A stretch of DNA of 64,000 bases, from contig CAZIDP010000019.1 of the NCBI GenBank assembly GCA_964537975.1, positions 7,040-71,039 of the forward strand, in the 5' to 3' direction. The notes beneath the pieces were generated by a model. It had not been told where the DNA came from, did no database searches, and saw nothing but the letters and a program-made list of their open reading frames with translations. Shown here one piece after another: positions 59,903 to 64,000 of the stretch (positions are counted from its first letter, which is position 1; every line of letters begins with the position of its first letter). The position numbers and the translations under genes were made by a program. The stretch is from SCBR16-9 sp964537975 (GTDB lineage: Bacteria > Hydrogenedentota > Hydrogenedentia > Hydrogenedentales > SCBR16-9).

Positions 59903-59920
59903 CCCTTGCTTTTGCAAGGG
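59903..59920 (+). terminator. Hairpin near the start of the pfaD leader
   Basis: CCCTTGC (59903-59909), loop TTTT, GCAAGGG (59914-59920), followed by TTTACAC. It begins roughly 17 bases after the predicted start, so it would lie at the 5' end of the transcript. It may stabilise or attenuate it; the T run is short. Confidence 0.35.
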
Positions 59921-60118
59921 TTTACACAATTCACCACACCGATACGGATTGTGCCACTTTCATCAAAAACAGTTTTTCCGCCGTATTCATATGTTCAATG
60001 ATAGGCATTGTTGCACATTTGCCTTTTATTACCGATGATTATTGATTCACGTCGCTGAGTATCCCGATTCACGTACAAACGTTCTGAAAGGATACTTGCG
60101 CAAGCACAGGACAACTAT

Positions 60119-61798
60119 ATGCAGACCAGCACCGTAAAACATAATAATAACGTACATCATCTCACTACACGTCCCCTCGGTAGTTGGGCACCTGATCCCA
60201 AAGCACTGTCTGCGGAATCACTTCCACTCGAAGATGCTTTACAGCGGATTCAAGAGAATATTTTTCTCGTCTTACGAGATGAAAACCCAGAATGTATGCT
60301 CGGTGGCGTAGGACATTTGGGGTTGACTGAGCTGGAAAATGAATCGTTGCCTTTATTGGGTCTGGCACCTGCATGTCCGCTGGAACACCTCGGAGACCCG
60401 CAGTTTTGCCAGGAGCATGGACTACGTTACCCCTATTATGCGGGTGCCATGGCCAATGGTATTTCATCAGAATCCCTGGTTGAAGCACTTGGAAGTGCAG
60501 GCATGCTGGGCTTTTTTGGCGCTGCCGGTTTACCACCCAAGCGGATTGAAGCTGCTTTACAAAGGTTGACCTCCAGTATGGCTGGATTACCTTTTGGTTT
60601 CAACCTCATTAACAGTCCTAATGAACCACGTTGGCAACAAGAAGTTGCCGAATTGTATATAAAATATGGTTTACGACTTGTAGAAGCTTCGGCCTACATC
60701 AGCTTGTCTCTTCCATTGATTAAATACCGGGTTAAAGGCTTGTACCGCGATGAATCCGGTAAAGTGGTCGCTCCCAACAAGATTATTGCCAAGGCATCCC
60801 GCATTGAAGTTGCCACGCGTTTCTTTTCGCCACCACCAGAACGCATGCTGGAAAAGCTGCTTGCCAATGGTGAAATAACGGCAGAAGAAGCCACTTTAGC
60901 GGTAGAAATTCCAGTAGCACATGATCTCACGGCTGAGTCTGATTCTGGCGGCCACACAGACCACCGTCCGGCAATAACTTTATTGCCTTCGTTACTCAGG
61001 TTGCGTGATGAGATGCAACAGAAATACCAATATGCTGACAAACTTCGGGTAGGACTCGGGGGCGGTGTTGGCACACCTATGGCCGCAGCCGCAGCTTTTT
61101 CCATGGGCGCAGCCTATATTGTGACAGGATCGGTTAACCAGGCTTGTATCGAGGCAGGCACCTCAGACTATGTCAAATCATTGCTTGCCGAAGCAGGACA
61201 AACCGATGTCGAAAAAGCACCTGCAGCAGATATGTTTGAGATGGGTGTTACCGTGCAGGTGTTGAAAAAAGGTTGCCGCTATGGCGTTCGCGGAGCCAAG
61301 CTATACGAATTGTATCGTGAATACACTGATATTGACGAAATTCCGAACGACGAACGCCAAAAAATTGAAGAACAGATATTTCGGGCCCCATTAGAAGTTA
61401 TCTGGGAACAAACCAAGGCATACTTCAAAGAAATTGACCCAACCCAAATTGAAAAAGCTGAGAAACGTCCCCGGCACAAAATGGCACTGATATTTCGTTG
61501 GTATCTCGGACAATCCTCGGCCTGGGCATTCAGAGGAATTGAAGACCGTCAAGATGATTACCAAATCTGGTGTGGTCCCGCAATGGGCGCATTTAATGAG
61601 TGGTCTCAAGGGTCATACTTGGAAAATACTGCAAATAGAAAAGTTGTGGATGTGGCCATGAACATACTCTTTGGCGCAGCGGTATTGGCTCGTGCCACAA
61701 CCTTGTACCATCAAGGACTGGCTTTGCCTGTAGGTTTCGACAGGTTGATACCGAAACCAATGGAAGAATTGGAACCGCTGATAGCACCAGTGTCATAA
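60119..61798 (+). CDS. pfaD: PfaD-family enoyl reductase (polyunsaturated fatty acid/polyketide type)
   Basis: 559 residues. An N-terminal extension (~1-105) is followed by the FMN-binding TIM barrel of the 2-nitropropane dioxygenase/enoyl-reductase group: YPYYAGAMANGISSESLVEAL, GMLGFFGAAGLPP, PFGFNLINSPNEPRWQQ, EASAYISLSLPLIKYRVKG, SDSGGHTDHRP and GLGGGVGTPMAAAAAFSMGA. PfaD proteins are trans-acting enoyl reductases for PUFA synthases or trans-AT polyketide synthases. No PfaABC, ACP or ketosynthase gene lies within the window, so the partner is elsewhere or the enzyme acts differently. lspA follows after 22 bases on the same strand. Confidence 0.88.
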   Translation: MQTSTVKHNNNVHHLTTRPLGSWAPDPKALSAESLPLEDALQRIQENIFLVLRDENPECMLGGVGHLGLTELENESLPLLGLAPACPLEHLGDPQFCQEHGLRYPYYAGAMANGISSESLVEALGSAGMLGFFGAAGLPPKRIEAALQRLTSSMAGLPFGFNLINSPNEPRWQQEVAELYIKYGLRLVEASAYISLSLPLIKYRVKGLYRDESGKVVAPNKIIAKASRIEVATRFFSPPPERMLEKLLANGEITAEEATLAVEIPVAHDLTAESDSGGHTDHRPAITLLPSLLRLRDEMQQKYQYADKLRVGLGGGVGTPMAAAAAFSMGAAYIVTGSVNQACIEAGTSDYVKSLLAEAGQTDVEKAPAADMFEMGVTVQVLKKGCRYGVRGAKLYELYREYTDIDEIPNDERQKIEEQIFRAPLEVIWEQTKAYFKEIDPTQIEKAEKRPRHKMALIFRWYLGQSSAWAFRGIEDRQDDYQIWCGPAMGAFNEWSQGSYLENTANRKVVDVAMNILFGAAVLARATTLYHQGLALPVGFDRLIPKPMEELEPLIAPVS

Positions 61799-61820
61799 CC
61801 GAACAGGGAATCATCCATTT

Positions 61821-62369
61821 ATGTTTATGGACGCAACCCAACGTGTGCGACGCACTTTTCACGTGGTTGCTTTTGTTGTTGGTATCGTACTTCTTGATCA
61901 AACAACTAAAATGCTCGCAATCAAACATCTCAAGTACAGAGAGGCAATTATCTATTGGGCGGACTTGTTTCGCTTACAGTATGCAGAAAACACCGGTGCT
62001 TTTCTAGGATTGGGTGGCACCTTCTCCGAACCTGTTCGCTTTTGGTTATTAACTTTGTTTAACAGTATTGTTTTACTGTCAGTGTCCAGTTTCCTGATGT
62101 TTAAAAAAGATTTACCTCCCTTTGTATCCTTCTCACTTACACTGATTTTATCTGGTGGTTTCGGCAATCTGATCGATCGTGTTTTTCGCGATGGTCGGGT
62201 GGTCGACTTCATGAGCATGGGTCTTACCTTTGAAAACTGGCAATTGAGAACCGGTATCTTCAATATTGCAGATATCGCCATCATGGCCGGCTTGTTCCTT
62301 CTGATTGCCCATGAATTGTTTCTTGCACCTAAACAATCTCCAGATGAAGCGGCTGATGCCGAGAAATAA
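61821..62369 (+). CDS. lspA: Lipoprotein signal peptidase (signal peptidase II)
   Basis: 182-residue inner-membrane aspartyl protease that cleaves prolipoprotein signal peptides at the modified cysteine. Four hydrophobic segments. Conserved blocks are VGIVLLDQTTKMLA, YAENTGAFLGLG, and the catalytic aspartates in GGFGNLIDRVFRDGRVVDFM and FNIADIAI. It is needed for the patatin-like and other lipoproteins of this genome. The start could be ATG 61821 or the second ATG two codons later. It shares direction with pfaD, 22 bases upstream. Confidence 0.95.
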   Translation: MFMDATQRVRRTFHVVAFVVGIVLLDQTTKMLAIKHLKYREAIIYWADLFRLQYAENTGAFLGLGGTFSEPVRFWLLTLFNSIVLLSVSSFLMFKKDLPPFVSFSLTLILSGGFGNLIDRVFRDGRVVDFMSMGLTFENWQLRTGIFNIADIAIMAGLFLLIAHELFLAPKQSPDEAADAEK

Positions 62370-62480
62370 GCCGGATAACATCCCCCACCCTGAGTTTATC
62401 ATTCATCCCCTGGAATACTATGCGGTTAGCCAATGTTTTATGCGTAAAACATCTTTGAAGTAATGGGAAACACCGCTCTG

Positions 62481-62502
62481 CTCACAAACTTTTTTTTGTG
62501 AG
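62481..62502 (+). other. Short hairpin between lspA and yceI
   Basis: CTCACAAA (62481-62488) and TTTGTGAG (62495-62502) pair with a pyrimidine/T loop. It lies 112 bases after lspA and 42 bases before the YceI start, so it might end the pfaD-lspA transcript or sit in the yceI leader. Confidence 0.35.
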
Positions 62503-62543
62503 TATGCTATACGCAGCAAAAATCAACATAAGGAAATGAAAAC

Positions 62544-63140
62544 ATGACACTGACACCAGTATCAACCAGAATATTACTCGTTTCAACAATCGTTTTAGGG
62601 GTTTTGAGCTCGTCCATTACAAAGGCAGCAGAATTTGAGGTTGACCCCATGCACTCCAGCATTATTTTCCAGGTCACGCACATGAATACAGGAAATATAT
62701 ATGGTGCATTCACTGATTTTTCAGGAGAATTTACCTATAATCCAGAATTGACAGAAGAAAACAAGATTGAAATGACTGTTAACGTAGCAAGTATCAACAC
62801 CTTCGTTGAAGCCCGTGACAATCACCTGCGTAACCCTGATTTCTTCAATGCAGATGTACACCCGACGATGAGCTTCAGCAGTAGTTCATGGGAAAAATCA
62901 GGGGATGGTGACTACAAAGTTTCGGGTGATTTAACGATGCTCGGCGTTACAAAACAAATTGAAGTTGATGCAAAAAAAATTGGCAGTAATGAAAACAGAG
63001 AAGGTACGCCAATAATCGGTTTTGAATATTCATTCACCATTAAACGCAGTGAATTTGGTATGGATTATTTTATTCAAGGGTTGTCTGATGAGATTCCAGT
63101 CATCGTAGCTATTGAAGGGATACAACAGACAGCAGAATGA
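62544..63140 (+). CDS. YceI-family secreted lipid-binding protein
   Basis: 198 residues with a Sec signal (ILLVSTIVLGVLSSSITKAA). The mature YceI domain starts FEVDPMHSSIIFQVTHM and has FTDFSGEFTYNPEL, VEARDNHLRNPDFFNAD, HPTMSFSSSSW and GDLTMLGVTKQI, the eight-stranded barrel that binds isoprenoid or fatty acyl lipids in the periplasm. The last conserved part is RSEFGMDYF. AAGGAAA lies before ATG 62544. It is probably monocistronic; a weak hairpin with a T run follows. Confidence 0.93.
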   Translation: MTLTPVSTRILLVSTIVLGVLSSSITKAAEFEVDPMHSSIIFQVTHMNTGNIYGAFTDFSGEFTYNPELTEENKIEMTVNVASINTFVEARDNHLRNPDFFNADVHPTMSFSSSSWEKSGDGDYKVSGDLTMLGVTKQIEVDAKKIGSNENREGTPIIGFEYSFTIKRSEFGMDYFIQGLSDEIPVIVAIEGIQQTAE

Positions 63141-63187
63141 ACTTGTTTTAATTAGGTGAGAATGATATTGGCTTACAACAGGCATTG

Positions 63188-63219
63188 ATGATTTACAAGT
63201 AACTAACCAATCATTTTTT
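63188..63219 (+). terminator. Weak intrinsic terminator after yceI
   Basis: ATGATT (63188-63193) pairs with AATCAT (63209-63214), and a run of six T follows (63214-63219). Six A/T-rich pairs only. The rest of the 352 bases 63141-63492 holds no gene; TATGAT at 63454-63459 could be the -10 of the tRNA promoter, without a clear -35. Confidence 0.35.
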
Positions 63220-63492
63220 GCGAAGCACCAAAAATCTCCGTAAATAGCGGTTGTTAATTACTTTTAAAAGTCATTAAGACCAGAAACGCATCTCAACCGA
63301 CAGGTGGATTACGTATTGCACCTAAATCTTCATGAGATGTCCACTTTAACATTTCAGACATTCATGCCTAGATAAAATTAGTGTTATTTTCCACAAAGCT
63401 TTCCTGAGCAAACAAAACTTACCTAAAAACTAGAAAAACGCCGCTGAATATGCTATGATATAGCACCTTTAAAACAGATAAACAATTCACGT

Positions 63493-63571
<79 letters not shown>

Positions 63572-63587
63572 ATAAATCCTTACAGGT

Positions 63588-63624
63588 CAATGACTTACAG
63601 CAATGAGTCGTTGGCTTTCTTTTT
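63588..63624 (+). terminator. Intrinsic terminator after tRNA-Pro
   Basis: CAATGACT (63588-63595) pairs with AGTCGTTG (63606-63613) with one G-U pair and a 10-base loop, followed by GCTTTCTTTTT. It lies 17 bases after the tRNA. Confidence 0.6.
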
Positions 63625-63759
63625 GCCTGCTTGCAAAAATGTGCATGAATTGTACCTAAAATTTATGAACAAGAGGAAGCTATGGCATGTAAATTCAAAC
63701 GGTATTGCCAAGCCCCCGGTTTTTGCACCAATTCATATGAGAGTTCCTGGGGTAGTAAT

Positions 63760-64000
63760 TCATACTCGGGGGCTCTTTGCCTGGCTGGTTGTGTAACCGA
63801 GCGTAGCGAGGTGTAACTGGAAAAATTGCTGGAAGAAGCACAAAAACACCAGGCACAACATGACCAAGGAGAGGGCAGCAAAAACTTTGGACAATAGATG
63901 CACTCGCCAAGCAATACTACCAAACGGGACGTAGGTAAACAGGTACCCCAGCATGCTCCACAACGGATATCCTGGTGGATGCGGTATGCCCAAAGTATAG
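63760..64000 (-). pseudogene. DUF2723 (O-mannosyltransferase-like) protein, N-terminal part, cut short
   Basis: The frame enters from the right edge and reads YTLGIPHPPGYPLWSMLGYL, then a VPFGSIAWRVHLLSKV helix region. TLGIPHPPGYPLxxxLG and PFGSxAWRV are signatures of DUF2723 membrane proteins, which are related to dolichyl-phosphate-mannose protein mannosyltransferases and are normally over 500 residues with many helices. Here the frame stops at 63760, only about 80 codons into the window, after a last helix and the atypical tail ATLGYTTSQAKSPRV. The other two minus frames do not continue the family. The gene appears truncated or disrupted; a sequencing frameshift cannot be excluded. Confidence 0.6.

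Larger units (their letters stand above)
59758..60118. other. Intergenic region carrying the pfaD promoter and leader
   Basis: 361 bases without a coding frame. It contains a near-consensus promoter (59850-59879), a stem-loop at 59903-59920 and a leader of about 230 bases before the pfaD start. Apart from these I see nothing recognisable. Confidence 0.5.

Noticed and set aside
63663..63923. 86-codon minus-strand frame near the right edge
   Set aside because: It overlaps the DUF2723 frame, which has real family motifs; this frame shows none, and it was tested as a frameshift continuation without success.

Overview
The window is about 64 kb of bacterial chromosome of moderate GC. It carries a diderm-type gene set: lipoproteins, an outer-membrane beta-barrel, pseudopilins and a signal peptidase II. 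Several traits point to a PVC-like or Hydrogenedentota/Planctomycetota-like free-living bacterium: a prepilin with the H-x9-DG box, a long IleRS, an HflX with an extended N-terminus, a DUF5989 protein, secreted TIM-barrel glycosidase-like proteins and many ECF sigma/anti-sigma pairs. That placement is an inference from gene content only. There is no phage, IS element or CRISPR array, and one tRNA gene (Pro, UGG).

Layout. 1-5.3 kb (+): end of a dienelactone hydrolase, a DUF5989 protein, then lipA, a stand-alone lipoyl domain, hom, thrC and a HAD phosphatase. 5.3-6.8 kb (-): a DoxX/TIM-barrel fusion. 7.4-10.9 kb: lipB (+), convergent with a TPR protein and hflX (-). 11-14.5 kb (-): a complete nickel/cobalt ECF transporter (nikK-M-L-Q-O) with a palindrome upstream. 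14.7-20.8 kb (-): patatin lipoprotein, a membrane protein and a heterodimeric ABC exporter. 21-28.5 kb (+): two coiled-coil proteins, the first ending in an MshEN-like domain, then ileS behind an intrinsic terminator. 28.6-31.4 kb (-): GH42-like protein and LacI regulator. 31.7-33.4 kb (+): orphan AIPR-family putative defence nuclease. 33.9-41.2 kb (+): an aryl-acid module (iorA, iorB, two paaK, tandem-ACT protein, sodium/solute symporter with its 59-residue accessory protein). 41.3-45.3 kb: FAH-family enzyme (-) and two tandem DUF4139 proteins (+). 45.6-47.2 kb (-): a conspicuously AT-rich cassette of three tightly packed genes of unknown function. 47.6-51.1 kb (+): DUF481-like barrel, MauE/DoxX-thioredoxin-like protein and a secreted glycosidase-like protein. 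51.1-57.5 kb (-): an ECF sigma/anti-sigma pair followed by two GspF proteins and four pilin-like proteins. 58-59.8 kb (+): a second ECF/anti-sigma unit. 60-63.1 kb (+): orphan pfaD, lspA, yceI. The right edge holds tRNA-Pro and a cut-short DUF2723 frame.

How the genes work together. lipA/lipB make and attach lipoyl groups, and the small lipoyl protein beside lipA is a likely client. IorAB plus the PaaK ligases interconvert aryl-pyruvates, aryl-acetyl-CoA and aryl acids, with the symporter as probable porter. The Nik proteins import Ni or Co. The ECF-led pseudopilin genes look like a partial type II secretion/type IV pilus machine whose ATPase and secretin are elsewhere.

The strongest candidates for something undescribed are the three-gene AT-rich cassette, the coiled-coil/MshEN pair, the DoxX/Tat-like/TIM-barrel fusion, and the ECF-controlled pseudopilin operon.
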